DNA of 64,000 nt from Bosea sp. ANAM02 (GTDB lineage Bacteria; Pseudomonadota; Alphaproteobacteria; Rhizobiales; Beijerinckiaceae): contig NZ_AP022848.1 of assembly GCF_011764485.1 (NCBI RefSeq), forward strand, positions 1,888,001-1,952,000, in the 5' to 3' direction. The position numbers were made by a program, and so were the translations under genes. The notes beneath the pieces are model-generated. The model was given only the letters and a program-made list of their open reading frames with translations. It searched no databases and was not told the DNA's origin. Positions within the stretch are counted from its first letter, which is position 1; each line of letters starts with the position of its first letter. Below are positions 51,773 through 60,707 of this stretch, in pieces.

Positions 51773-53260
51773 ATGAGCTTCACCATCCTGACCGCCGAAT
51801 TCTCGCATGAGAGCAACACCTTCAGCCGCTGCCCGGCCGATTACGCCGCCTTCACCGATCGCGGAATCCAGCTCGGCGACGACGCCATCGCCGCACGGGC
51901 CGAGGCCAACACGCCGATCGCCGGCTTCCTCGATATCGGCCGTCCGGCCGGATGGACGGTCATCCACGCGATCAGCGCCGCCGCCCAGCCTTCCGGCCCG
52001 GTGACGCGCGATGCCTTCGAGCGGATCGCCGGCGTCATCGTCGCGACGGCGAAGGCTCATGCAGGACAGATCGACGGCGTGCTGCTCGGCCTGCACGGCG
52101 CCATGGTCACCGAGTTCTGCGAGGACGGGGAGGGCGATTTGCTGGAGCGGGTCCGCGCCGTGCTCGGGCCCGACGTGCCGATCGGCATCACGCTCGATCC
52201 CCATGCCAACGTCACCCGCAAGATGACCGAGCTCGCCGATATCGTCGTCTCCTACAAGACCTATCCGCATGTCGATATGCGCGAGATCGGCAAGCTCGCG
52301 GCCGGCATCCTGCAGCGGACGATGACGGGCGAGATCAGGCCGGTGACGCTGCGGGCCGAGCGGCCGATGCTGGAGGAGGTCAATGGCGGGCGCACCGATA
52401 TCGGCCCGATGGTCGCGCGCATCGCCAGGGCCCGGGCCTATGAGAAGGAAGCCGGCGTCTTCGCCGTCAGCGTCAATGGTGGCTTCGGCAATGCCGATAT
52501 CCATGAGGTCGGGCCGACGGTGCTCGTGACCTGCGAGGGCAACCGCGAGAAGCATCAGGCCTTCGCCGAAGCGCTGATGGAGGACATGTGGCAGCGCCGC
52601 TTCGAGAAGGTCACGAATTTTCTCTCGGTCGAGGACGCTGTCGCGGAAGCCAGCTCCTATGTCGCGACGAAGGGGCCGCTGATCATCGCCGATTATGCCG
52701 ACAATCCCGGCGGGGGCGGCTATGGCGACGCGACCGGCCTGCTCGAGGGCATGATCGAAGCCGATCTGAAGGATGCCTGTTTCGGGCCGATTGTGGATCC
52801 CGAGGTTGCGGCCGAGCTGCGCAAGGGCACGCCAGGCTCGACGGTCTCGGTCCGGCTCGGCGGCAAGGTCGATCCCGAAATCGGCGGCGGGCCGCTCGCG
52901 CTCACCGGGACGCTGGTCAGCGTCAGCGACGGAGACTATGTCGGCGACGGCCCGATGATGGGCGGATTGCAGGCGAGTTGGGGGCCCTGCGCCGTGCTGC
53001 GTGTCGGCGATGTCGAAATTCTGGTCACGACGATCCGCGCCCAGATGAACGACCTGCAGCAGTTCCGCGCCTTCGGCATCGATCCGGCGGCCAAGCGCGT
53101 CGTCGGGCTAAAATCGATGCAGCATTTCCGCGCCGCCTTCGAGCCGATCGCCGGGAAGGTGATCGTCTGCGATAGCGGCGCGCTCTGCACGCCCGATCTC
53201 GGCAAGCTGCCCTATCGCCGGGTGCGGCGGCCGCTCTTCCCGCTCGACAGGGCAGGGTAA
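51773..53260 (+). CDS. M81 family metallopeptidase (MlrC/microcystinase C-like)
   Basis: 495 residues. N-terminal SFTILTAEFSHESNTFSRCP (with the H-E metal motif), DGVLLGLHGAMVTEFCEDGE followed by GDLLERVRAVLG, ITLDPHANVTRKMTELADIV, SYKTYPHVDMREIGKLAAGI, and LIIADYADNPGGGGYGDATG are the MlrC hallmarks, giving several Asp/His metal ligands. MlrC hydrolyses linear microcystin peptides, but most homologues in soil bacteria act on unknown peptides or amides. It is followed 13 bases later by the end of a TRAP transporter gene on the opposite strand. Confidence 0.93.
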   Translation: MSFTILTAEFSHESNTFSRCPADYAAFTDRGIQLGDDAIAARAEANTPIAGFLDIGRPAGWTVIHAISAAAQPSGPVTRDAFERIAGVIVATAKAHAGQIDGVLLGLHGAMVTEFCEDGEGDLLERVRAVLGPDVPIGITLDPHANVTRKMTELADIVVSYKTYPHVDMREIGKLAAGILQRTMTGEIRPVTLRAERPMLEEVNGGRTDIGPMVARIARARAYEKEAGVFAVSVNGGFGNADIHEVGPTVLVTCEGNREKHQAFAEALMEDMWQRRFEKVTNFLSVEDAVAEASSYVATKGPLIIADYADNPGGGGYGDATGLLEGMIEADLKDACFGPIVDPEVAAELRKGTPGSTVSVRLGGKVDPEIGGGPLALTGTLVSVSDGDYVGDGPMMGGLQASWGPCAVLRVGDVEILVTTIRAQMNDLQQFRAFGIDPAAKRVVGLKSMQHFRAAFEPIAGKVIVCDSGALCTPDLGKLPYRRVRRPLFPLDRAG

Positions 53261-53273
53261 GGCGGCCTTGCAC

Positions 53274-55439
53274 TCAAGCGGGTGCGGCCGCGGCCTTGCG
53301 GGCGATGACCTGCCTGAGCAGCACGGGCGCGGCGATGACGAGCCCTATCCCGGCCGAATAGGGCGTTGCCACGATCAGCGGCAGGGCCGCCAGCGCAAGG
53401 ACCAGCCGCTCCCACATCACCAGCGGCGCCAGCAGCCAGGCCGAGAAGGCGCCCGAAAGCAGGGTGATGCTGGTAAGGCAGGCAGTGGTCGAGCCGAGGA
53501 ACTCCGTCCAGGTGAAGCCCGGCGCCATGATCAGCATGGAGGGCGAGAACACGAAGACGAAGGGCACCATCACCTTGCCGAGCGCGAGCCGGAAGGCGGT
53601 GTTGCCGGTCTTGAACGGGTCGGCGCCGGCCATGCTCGCCCCGGCATAGGCGGCGATCGCCACAGGTGGCGTGATGTCGGCGAGGACCCCGTAGTAGAAC
53701 ACGAAGAAATGCGCCACGAGCGGGTTGACGCCGAGCATGCCGAGCGCGGGCGCCGCCACCGTCACCATGATGATGTAGTTCGCCGTGGTCGGCACGCCGC
53801 AGCCGAGCAGGATGCAGACGATGCCGGTCAAGAGCAGCGTGAAGAACAGCGTCGCGCTCTTGATGTCGAAGGGCAGGAAGGGGACGAGGTCGATCAGGCC
53901 CTTGGCCCATTGATCGGCGAGCGAGGTCACGATCCAGGAAATCTTGAAGCCGACGCCGGTCAGCGTCACCACGCCGACGATGATGCCGACGGTCGCTGCC
54001 GCCGCGCCGACGCCGATCGCGTATTTCGCGCCGAGGACGAAGGCATCGACCATGTCGTTGACGCGGCGGCGGCCCTCGGTCGAGCGCAGCAGCACGCCAT
54101 GCGCCATGACGGCGAAGGCGGCGATGACCAGGGCGGCGTTGACGCCGGGAACGCGCAGCAGCTCGGTCGGCGCTGCGACGCCGATGGCGAGCGCCAGAGC
54201 GAGCGCGGCGCCGGCGCGGTAATGCGCGAGGCCGACCAGCATGCAGCCGGTGATGCCCCAGAAGGCGGCGAGGTAGGGCGTGTAGCCGGTGAAGAGCACG
54301 ACGATCAGCGCGAAGAGCGGGGCGACGGTCGGCCAATCGCGGGCGAAGACCTCGCGCAGCTTGGGCGCCTCGGCATCGGTCAGGCCGCGCATGCCGTTTC
54401 GGCGGGCCTCGAAATGCACCTGCATCAGCACGCCGAAGAAATGCATCATGGCCGGTACGACGGCCGCGATGACGATCGTCGCGTAGGGCAGGTTGAGGAA
54501 CTCGACCATCAGGAAGGCGGCGGCGCCCATGATCGGCGGCGTGATCTGGCCGCCTGTCGCGGCGGTCGATTCCACGGCCGCCGCGAAATGGCGCTGGTAG
54601 CCGAGGCGGATCATCATCGGGATGGTGAGCGAGCCGACCGTGACGGTGTTTGCGACGGAGGAGCCCGAGATCATCCCGAACAGGGCCGAGCCGAAGATCG
54701 AGACCTTGGCCGGGCCGCCGGCGAAGCGGCCCGCGACGGCGGCGGCGACGCCGAGGAAGAGGCGGCCGAGGCCGATCCGGGTCGCCAGCACGCCGAACAG
54801 CACGAAATGGAAGACATAGGTCGCGACGACGCCGAGCGCGACGCCATAGACGCCCTGGCTGGTCAGGTACAGATGATTGACGAGGTTCGACCAGGTCGCG
54901 CCCGGATGCAGGAAGATGCCGGGGAACCAGTTGCCGAAGATCGCATAGACGATGGCGAAGAGCGCGATCAGCGGCAGGCCCCAGCCGATGGCGCGGCGCG
55001 TCGCCTCGATCATCAGGACGATGGTGATCGTGCCCATCGTCACGTCGAGCGGCGAGGGATTGCCGACGCGGAAGGCGAGGTCCTCGAAGATCCAGGGCAC
55101 GTAGAGGCTGGCGACCGCGACCGCGATCGCGAAAATCCAGTCATAGAGCGGCACGCCGCCAGGGCGGAACACGGTCGAGGGATAGACGGTGGCGGCCTCG
55201 CTCTTGCGGGCGGCGAAGACGAGGAAGATCAGCCCCAGCACGAAGGCGAGATGGATGCCGCGATGGGTGGTCTCGCGCAGCAGGCCGAAGCCGGCGGTGT
55301 AGTAGTGGAAGGCCGAGAGCGCGAGCAGCAGGCCGCCGATCAGCAGCGCGGTGCCGTGCGGCACCTTGCGGAACTGCATTTCCGGATCGAGTTCTTCCTC
55401 GAGCCTGGCGAGTTCGGCGGCGGAGGGCTGATGGGCCAT
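53274..55439 (-). CDS. TRAP transporter fused permease (DctQM, TAXI type)
   Basis: 721 residues. The N-terminal ~200 residues contain four hydrophobic segments (DctQ-like), the rest about twelve (DctM-like), including STAATGGQITPPIMGAAAFL, which is highly conserved in the large subunit, and YGVLADITPPVAIAAYAGAS. The sodium- or proton-driven importer works with the TAXI receptor encoded upstream at 55609-56589. The two genes are separated by a palindromic repeat, which might set their expression ratio. Confidence 0.95.
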   Translation of the reverse strand: MAHQPSAAELARLEEELDPEMQFRKVPHGTALLIGGLLLALSAFHYYTAGFGLLRETTHRGIHLAFVLGLIFLVFAARKSEAATVYPSTVFRPGGVPLYDWIFAIAVAVASLYVPWIFEDLAFRVGNPSPLDVTMGTITIVLMIEATRRAIGWGLPLIALFAIVYAIFGNWFPGIFLHPGATWSNLVNHLYLTSQGVYGVALGVVATYVFHFVLFGVLATRIGLGRLFLGVAAAVAGRFAGGPAKVSIFGSALFGMISGSSVANTVTVGSLTIPMMIRLGYQRHFAAAVESTAATGGQITPPIMGAAAFLMVEFLNLPYATIVIAAVVPAMMHFFGVLMQVHFEARRNGMRGLTDAEAPKLREVFARDWPTVAPLFALIVVLFTGYTPYLAAFWGITGCMLVGLAHYRAGAALALALAIGVAAPTELLRVPGVNAALVIAAFAVMAHGVLLRSTEGRRRVNDMVDAFVLGAKYAIGVGAAAATVGIIVGVVTLTGVGFKISWIVTSLADQWAKGLIDLVPFLPFDIKSATLFFTLLLTGIVCILLGCGVPTTANYIIMVTVAAPALGMLGVNPLVAHFFVFYYGVLADITPPVAIAAYAGASMAGADPFKTGNTAFRLALGKVMVPFVFVFSPSMLIMAPGFTWTEFLGSTTACLTSITLLSGAFSAWLLAPLVMWERLVLALAALPLIVATPYSAGIGLVIAAPVLLRQVIARKAAAAPA

Positions 55440-55497
55440 GGAGGAAACCTCGGCGGTCGAGCTGGGAGCAGCGCGGTCCGCGCCGTTAAGGAAGTGC

Positions 55498-55582
55498 CGT
55501 CATGCCGGCCGAAGCGTAGCGTAGAGCCGGGATCCGTGCCGGTATGGATCCCGGGTCGGGCTTTGCCCGCCCGGGATGACGG
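55498..55582. repeat. Palindromic intergenic repeat, family B, copy 1
   Basis: CCGTCATGCC at the left is the inverse of the right end GATGACGG, and ATCCCGGGTCGGGCTTTGCC pairs internally with GCCCGGGAT. It closely resembles the repeat at 58085-58180 in outline (GTCAT... ending ...ATGAC). It lies between the TAXI receptor and its permease gene. Confidence 0.75.
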
Positions 55583-55608
55583 ATCAGATGTACGGATGCG
55601 GGGGCTGC

Positions 55609-56589
55609 TTACTTCAGCAGGCCGGCTTCCTTGTAGAACTTCTCGGCGCCCGGATGCAGCGGCACGCCCTGCAGGCCCTTGAGCGCGGTCTCCTTGCGGA
55701 TCACCTTGCCCTTGGCATGGCCGGCATCGAGCGCGGCGCGGGCCTTGTCGCTCCACAGCCCCTTGGTCACGGCATAGACCGTGTCGGCCGAGATCTTGGA
55801 GGAGGTGACCCAGTGGGCGCCGACCGCGACGGTCTTGACCGCCCCGACATCCTTGTAGGTGCCGGCCGGGATCTCGTCGGCGGCGAAGAACGGCGATTCT
55901 TTCGCGAGCTTCTCGGCCGGGGCGCCGGTGATCGGCAGGATGTCGATGCCCGAGCCGGTCGAGGCGAGCTCGGAGATCGCCGCTGCCGGATAGCCGCCGG
56001 TGAAGAAAAAGGCATCGACCGAGCCGTCCTTCATCTTCTCGGCCGCCTGGTTCGGCTTGAGATATTCGGCCGTGATGTCCTTTTCGGTCACGCCGAAGGC
56101 AGCGAGGATCGCCTTGGCGTTGAGCAGGGTGCCGGAGCCCGGCTCGTCGAGCGAGACCTTCTTGCCCTTGAGATCGGCCACGCTCTTCACGTTCGAGGCC
56201 TTGCGGACGACGAGATGGACGCTCTCGGGGTAGAGATTGGCGATGGAGCGCAGTTCGGCGACCTTCGGCTTGCCCTCGTAGACGCCCGTGCCGGAATAGG
56301 CCCAGAAGGCGACGTCGGCCTGGACGAAGCCGGATTCAGCCGCGCCGCCGACGATGGCGTTGACATTGGCGACCGAGCCGTTGCTGGCGACCGCGGTCGC
56401 GACAAGCTGCGGCGGGGCGGAGATCGCGTTCGCGATCAGGCCGCCGATCGGATAATAGGTGCCGGCCGTACCGCCTGTGCCGATGCGGAAGAAGGCCGGA
56501 GCCTGGGCGACGGCGATGCCGGCCGCCACGGCGACGGCGCCGAGCGCGAGGCCGGCGGCGGCGAATTTCGAACGAAGACGCAGAGACAT
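55609..56589 (-). CDS. TAXI-family TRAP transporter solute-binding protein
   Basis: 326 residues. A signal peptide (LRSKFAAAGLALGAVAVAAG, cleavage near VAQA) leads into FRIGTGGTAGTYYPIGGLIA, the diagnostic TAXI N-terminus, and VADLKGKKVSLDEPGSGTLL. Ligands of TAXI receptors are mostly unknown; glutamate, glutamine or dicarboxylates are reported in a few. Paired with the fused DctQM gene downstream. Confidence 0.94.
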   Translation of the reverse strand: MSLRLRSKFAAAGLALGAVAVAAGIAVAQAPAFFRIGTGGTAGTYYPIGGLIANAISAPPQLVATAVASNGSVANVNAIVGGAAESGFVQADVAFWAYSGTGVYEGKPKVAELRSIANLYPESVHLVVRKASNVKSVADLKGKKVSLDEPGSGTLLNAKAILAAFGVTEKDITAEYLKPNQAAEKMKDGSVDAFFFTGGYPAAAISELASTGSGIDILPITGAPAEKLAKESPFFAADEIPAGTYKDVGAVKTVAVGAHWVTSSKISADTVYAVTKGLWSDKARAALDAGHAKGKVIRKETALKGLQGVPLHPGAEKFYKEAGLLK

Positions 56590-56849
56590 TCAATCAACCT
56601 CCCGTGAAAGGGGGCAATCTCGGCAGGATCGGGCGCGGGATCAATCGGAAATTCGACTCGGTGGGTTCGATCAACAGCGATCTGTTCCGGAAAGATGGCC
56701 TCCGGGGCGCGAAAGCGGGCCAGTCATGCGGTGGAGGCATTGCCGTGGTGCCGGCTCATGAAATTGTGCGGCCAACGGCGATCCTTTAGAGCCTTCGACC
56801 GCATCCGAGGCGGGAATCGGCCTGCCGGAGATGCCGCGGGACCTTCGAT
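56590..56849. other. Divergent promoter region between TAXI receptor and MFS genes
   Basis: 260 bases with no gene and no strong hairpin. Slightly lower in GC than the flanks near 56640-56690. Presumed to hold both promoters. Confidence 0.4.
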
Positions 56850-58073
56850 ATGACCGCCAGCGCGCCGACCGCCTCCCTGCCGCAACGGGCCATGATGCCG
56901 GTGCTGATCGCCCTCAGCGTGACTCATCTGCTCAACGACATGATCCAGTCGCTGATCCCGGCGATCTATCCGATCATCAAGGAGGCGTACCGGCTCGATT
57001 TCGGCCAGATCGGGCTGATCACGCTGACCTTCCAGGTCGCGGCCTCGCTGCTGCAGCCGGCGGTCGGGCTCTATACCGACAAGCACCCGATGCCCTATTC
57101 GATGGTGGTCGGCATGGGCTTCACGCTCTCGGGGTTGATCGGGCTGGCCTATGCCGGCAGCTACGGCTTCCTGCTGCTCTCGGCGGCCTGCGTCGGCATC
57201 GGCTCCTCGATCTTCCACCCGGAGGCGACGCGGATGGCGCGCAACGCGTCGGGCGGCCAGCACGGGCTGGCGCAGGGCATCTTCCAGGTCGGCGGGCAGA
57301 CCGGCGGAGCGCTCGGACCGCTGCTGGCGGCTTTCATCATCGTGCCGCGCGGGCAGGGCAGTCTCGCGTGGTTCTCGGTCGCCGCTCTCGTCGCGATGAT
57401 GCTGATGGTCTGGACGGCGGCGAGCTATGCGCGGCTTGACAAGGCGCGGCCGCCCAAGTCCGCTGCGGCGAGTGCGCCGGCAGCCCGGCCGGGCAAGCGC
57501 TCGGTCGCCTTCGCGATCACCATCCTGATCATCCTGCTGTTCTCGAAGAACGCCTATTCGGCGAGCTTCTCGTCGTTCTACACCTTCTACCTGATGGGCA
57601 AGTTCGGCATCTCCGTGCAGAACTCGCAGGTGATGCTGTTCCTGTTCCTCGCCTCCTCGGCGGCGGGCGCGCTGGGCGGCGGCATGCTGGGAGACCGGAT
57701 CGGCCGCAACAAGATCATCTGGTTCTCGATCCTGGGCGCGCTGCCCTTCACGCTGATCCTGCCCTATGCGGACCTGTTCTGGACCGGCGTGCTGACGATC
57801 GTGATCAACCTGATCATGTCGAGCGCCTTCGCCGCGATCCTGATCTATGCGCTGGAACTGCTGCCCGGCCGCGTCGGGCTGGTCGGCGGCTTCTTCTACG
57901 GGCTGTCCTTCGGGCTCGGCGGTCTCGCGGCGGCGTTGCTCGGCGAGTTCGCCGACATCCTCGGCATCGAGATGGTCTACAAGCTCTGCTCGTTCATCCC
58001 GTTGATGGGCTTGCTCGCCTGGTTCCTGCCGCGGCTGAGCGAGGGCACGAAGGGCGCGAAGGTCGGGCATTAG
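56850..58073 (+). CDS. MFS transporter (fosmidomycin-resistance Fsr-like)
   Basis: 407 residues, twelve hydrophobic segments. The N-terminal MPVLIALSVTHLLNDMIQSL then IPAIYPIIKEAYRLDFGQIG and GSSIFHPEATRMARNASGGQ are characteristic of the Fsr group, which exports drugs or metabolites. ATG at 56850 is preceded by no strong Shine-Dalgarno. It is divergent from the TAXI operon and converges with the superoxide-dismutase gene across a palindromic repeat. Confidence 0.92.
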   Translation: MTASAPTASLPQRAMMPVLIALSVTHLLNDMIQSLIPAIYPIIKEAYRLDFGQIGLITLTFQVAASLLQPAVGLYTDKHPMPYSMVVGMGFTLSGLIGLAYAGSYGFLLLSAACVGIGSSIFHPEATRMARNASGGQHGLAQGIFQVGGQTGGALGPLLAAFIIVPRGQGSLAWFSVAALVAMMLMVWTAASYARLDKARPPKSAAASAPAARPGKRSVAFAITILIILLFSKNAYSASFSSFYTFYLMGKFGISVQNSQVMLFLFLASSAAGALGGGMLGDRIGRNKIIWFSILGALPFTLILPYADLFWTGVLTIVINLIMSSAFAAILIYALELLPGRVGLVGGFFYGLSFGLGGLAAALLGEFADILGIEMVYKLCSFIPLMGLLAWFLPRLSEGTKGAKVGH

Positions 58074-58084
58074 CGCACAAGGCC

Positions 58085-58180
58085 GTCATGCTCGGGCTTG
58101 ACCCGAGCATCTCTGGAAGGAGAGACGCCCTATCCGGCGAGAGATTCTCGGGTCGAAGCTTTGCTTCGCCCGAGAATGAC
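58085..58180. repeat. Palindromic intergenic repeat, family B, copy 2
   Basis: GTCATGCTCGGG at the left faces CCCGAGAATGAC at the right. Two strong internal hairpins, GCTCGGG-cttga-CCCGAGC (58090-58108) and TTCTCGGG...CCCGAGAA (58145-58176), can form. It lies between the convergent MFS and SOD genes, so it may end both transcripts. Confidence 0.8.
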
Positions 58181-58188
58181 GCGTGTTG

Positions 58189-58935
58189 TCAGAGCGCGAG
58201 CTTGCCGGCCTTGGCGGCGGCGTAGCGCTCGTTGACCTTCTTCCAGTCGACCACGTTCCACCAGCCCTTGAGATAGTCGGCGCGACGGTTCTGATGTTTC
58301 AGGTAATAGGCGTGCTCCCAGACGTCGTTGCCGAGCAGCACCATCTGCTTGTCCATGAGCGGGCTGTCCTGGTTCGGCTTGCCGAGCAAGGCGAGCTTGC
58401 CGGCCTTGTCGACGGTGACGAAGACCCAGCCCGAGCCGAAGACGCGCAGGCCCGCCGCCTCGAAATCGGCCTTGAACCTGTTGAAGCCGCCGAGATCGCG
58501 GGTGATCGCCTCGGCGACCTCGCCGGTCGGCGTGCCGCCGGCGCCCGGCGCCATGATCTCCCAGAACATGCTGTGGTTGGCATGGCCGCCGCCATTGTTG
58601 CGGACGAGCGTGCGGATGCTATCCGGGAGCTGGCCGAGATCGGCGATCAGCTCGCCGACCGAGGCCTTGGCGATGACGCCGTTGTCCTTGGCTGCATTGT
58701 TCAGGGCGGCGACATAGGCGGCGTGGTGACGGTTGTAGTGGATGTCCATCGTGGCGGCGTCGATATGCGGCTCGAGCGCATTGGCCTCGTATGCGCGCTT
58801 CGGCAGCGAGAACGGGCCGGCCGGAGCTGCGGGTGCTGCGGCCTGCGCCCAGACTCGCGGGGCTGCGGCGACGGCGAGAGCGGCGGCGCCGAGACCGATC
58901 AGGCCACGGCGGGAGACGGCGGAAACTGCGGTCAT
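58189..58935 (-). CDS. Tat-exported superoxide dismutase (Fe/Mn family, Mn-like)
   Basis: 248 residues. A twin-arginine signal (VSRRGLIGLGAAALAVAAAP then RVWAQ) precedes a full SOD. Metal ligands appear as His in DIHYNRHHAAYVAALNNA, His in GGGHANHSMFWEIM, and Asp/His in LGNDVWEHAYYLKHQNRRAD. GGGH and PNQDSPLM are features of Mn-type enzymes. Export through Tat suggests a prefolded, metal-loaded enzyme protecting the periplasm. ATG at 58935 is chosen since it places the RR motif near the N-terminus; the open frame continues upstream without sense. Confidence 0.93.
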   Translation of the reverse strand: MTAVSAVSRRGLIGLGAAALAVAAAPRVWAQAAAPAAPAGPFSLPKRAYEANALEPHIDAATMDIHYNRHHAAYVAALNNAAKDNGVIAKASVGELIADLGQLPDSIRTLVRNNGGGHANHSMFWEIMAPGAGGTPTGEVAEAITRDLGGFNRFKADFEAAGLRVFGSGWVFVTVDKAGKLALLGKPNQDSPLMDKQMVLLGNDVWEHAYYLKHQNRRADYLKGWWNVVDWKKVNERYAAAKAGKLAL

Positions 58936-59112
58936 GGGGTTCCTCCGGAAAGCGTTCGGGCGTGTCGGCTTCTGGCTCAACGCGCGATGCCCGTTGCGGG
59001 TCCGCCGTCGATGCGCTGCCGTTGTAGCATGGGCGTGCATGGCAATTGACCCAACGGCATTATCACGATCCCGTCGCTCGCAAGCCGCGTGGTAAACCGG
59101 CCGAACCGGCTC

Positions 59113-59127
59113 TTAACCGGCGATTTA
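59113..59127. promoter_or_regulatory. CtrA-box-like sequence upstream of the chemoreceptor
   Basis: TTAA-N7-TTTA within CTTAACCGGCGATTTACC, close to the alphaproteobacterial CtrA consensus TTAA-N7-TTAA. It lies 57 bases before the chemoreceptor ATG, and GGTAAA at 59091 is the inverse of TTTACC at 59124. One mismatch to the consensus. Confidence 0.3.
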
Positions 59128-59183
59128 CCGCGTTTCTCTACATTTCCGGAAGAAATCCCTCCGGGTTGAAGAGGCGTCCCGCC

Positions 59184-60656
59184 ATGCATGCACTGGCTCG
59201 CAAGCTCGATCTGCCCGTCAGTGCGGCCGCCGCGTGTCCCGTCGAGGAGCCGGCCGGGACGGGCGCCGAGCGCGCGGTGCGCGAGATCGCGGCCCGTTTC
59301 GGCAAACTCAGCGCCGAGATCACCGACATCGCCGGGCGCGTCGGCGACGTGACGCAGCAATTCGACAAGCAGACGGCCGGCCTGCGCCGCGTGGTCGGTG
59401 CGGTCGAACAGGTGTCAAAGGCCAATAACGCGATCCGGCAGGCGGCCGAGGGCGCGCAGGCTGCAGCGTCGGTCGTCCGCAGCGGCCTCGAACGCGTCAC
59501 GACCTCGGTGCGGCTCGGGCTCAATGCCGCGCAGGCCGATATCGAAACCTTGTCCAGCGAAGCCCAGTCGATGTCGCAGGTGTTGGCGCAGGCCGTCGGC
59601 GACGCGCACAAGGCGCGGGCGTCGAGCGATGCGATCCAGTCGATCACCCGCGAGATTCAGCTCCTGTCGATCAATGCCGGCGTCGAGGCGGCGCGCAGCG
59701 GCGAGGCCGGCAAGGGCTTCGCGGTGATCGCGGCTGCCGTGAAGGCGCTGGCCGAGCAGACGCGCGAGGCGACGGCGGCGAGCGCGGCCCAGCTCGACCT
59801 GCTCGTGAAGGCGGTCGACGCGGTCGCCCGGCGCAGCCAGGAGAACGCGCAGACGGCGCAGCGCGCGCAGGCGGGCAGCCAGACCATCTCGCAGCAGATC
59901 GGCGAGTTCGACAGCTTCGGCCGCTCGGTGGTCGAATTGATCGGCGAGATCGAGGCTGTGTCGCGGCCGACGCGGGAGAATGCGGAGGCCTGCGCCAAGG
60001 CGGGGCAGGACCTCGCCGCGCTCGTCGCGGGGGTCGATGCCTCCACCGACAATCTCCAGCAGGCGGGGCAGCGCACCGAGGCGCTGGTCGCGATCAGCGA
60101 AGGCATCCTCGGCTCGATCGCGGCATCCGGGGTGAGGACCGCCCAGTCGGAGCTGATCGCGACCGTGATGGAGACCGCCGGCACCATCGGCGAGCTGTTC
60201 GAGACGGCGCTGAGCCGCGGCGAGCTCTCGCTCGCCGACCTGTTCGACGAGGCCTATCGGCCGATCCCGGGATCGGACCCGGTCCAGCACATGACGCGCT
60301 TCGTCGCGCTGACCGACCGGCTGCTGCCTCCCTTGCAGGAGGAACTCCTGAGCTCGAACGGGCGGATCGTGTTCTGCGCCGCGGTGGATCGCAACGGCTT
60401 CCTGCCGACGCATAACCGCAAATATGCGCAAGCCCAGGGCAACGACCCGGTCTGGAACAACGCCAATTGCCGCAACCGGCGCATCTTCGATGATCGGACG
60501 GGGCTCGCCGCCGCGCGCAACCGCAAGCCGTTCCTGCTGCAGAGCTACCGGCGCGACATGGGTGGCGGGCAGTTCCTCGTAATGGAGGACCTGTCGGCAC
60601 CGATCATGGTCAAGGGCCGGCACTGGGGCGCCTTCCGCTTCGGCCTCAAGGTCTAA
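59184..60656 (+). CDS. Soluble chemoreceptor (MCP signalling domain with C-terminal sensor)
   Basis: 490 residues without a membrane segment. The MCP coiled-coil signalling domain occupies about 30-330, with the hairpin tip REIQLLSINAGVEAARSGEA then GKGFAVIAAAVKALAEQTRE. The C-terminal ~140 residues form a sensor-like domain ending VWNNANCRNRRIFDDRTGLA and YRRDMGGGQFLVMEDLSAPI, a tail shared by many alphaproteobacterial MCPs. Domain order is therefore signalling first, sensing last. ATG at 59184 is preferred over the longer open frame. It leads the chemotaxis cluster. Confidence 0.9.
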   Translation: MHALARKLDLPVSAAAACPVEEPAGTGAERAVREIAARFGKLSAEITDIAGRVGDVTQQFDKQTAGLRRVVGAVEQVSKANNAIRQAAEGAQAAASVVRSGLERVTTSVRLGLNAAQADIETLSSEAQSMSQVLAQAVGDAHKARASSDAIQSITREIQLLSINAGVEAARSGEAGKGFAVIAAAVKALAEQTREATAASAAQLDLLVKAVDAVARRSQENAQTAQRAQAGSQTISQQIGEFDSFGRSVVELIGEIEAVSRPTRENAEACAKAGQDLAALVAGVDASTDNLQQAGQRTEALVAISEGILGSIAASGVRTAQSELIATVMETAGTIGELFETALSRGELSLADLFDEAYRPIPGSDPVQHMTRFVALTDRLLPPLQEELLSSNGRIVFCAAVDRNGFLPTHNRKYAQAQGNDPVWNNANCRNRRIFDDRTGLAAARNRKPFLLQSYRRDMGGGQFLVMEDLSAPIMVKGRHWGAFRFGLKV

Positions 60657-60707
60657 TCGTCGGCCGTGCGTAACCTGTCGAGTTGAGTGAGTTCCTGAGC
60701 CAGCGCC

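Noticed and set aside
53268..55682. Open frame of about 800 codons opposite the TRAP fused permease
   Set aside because: It reads as low-complexity His/Asp/Gly/Arg-rich sequence, antisense to the transporter, without a ribosome site.
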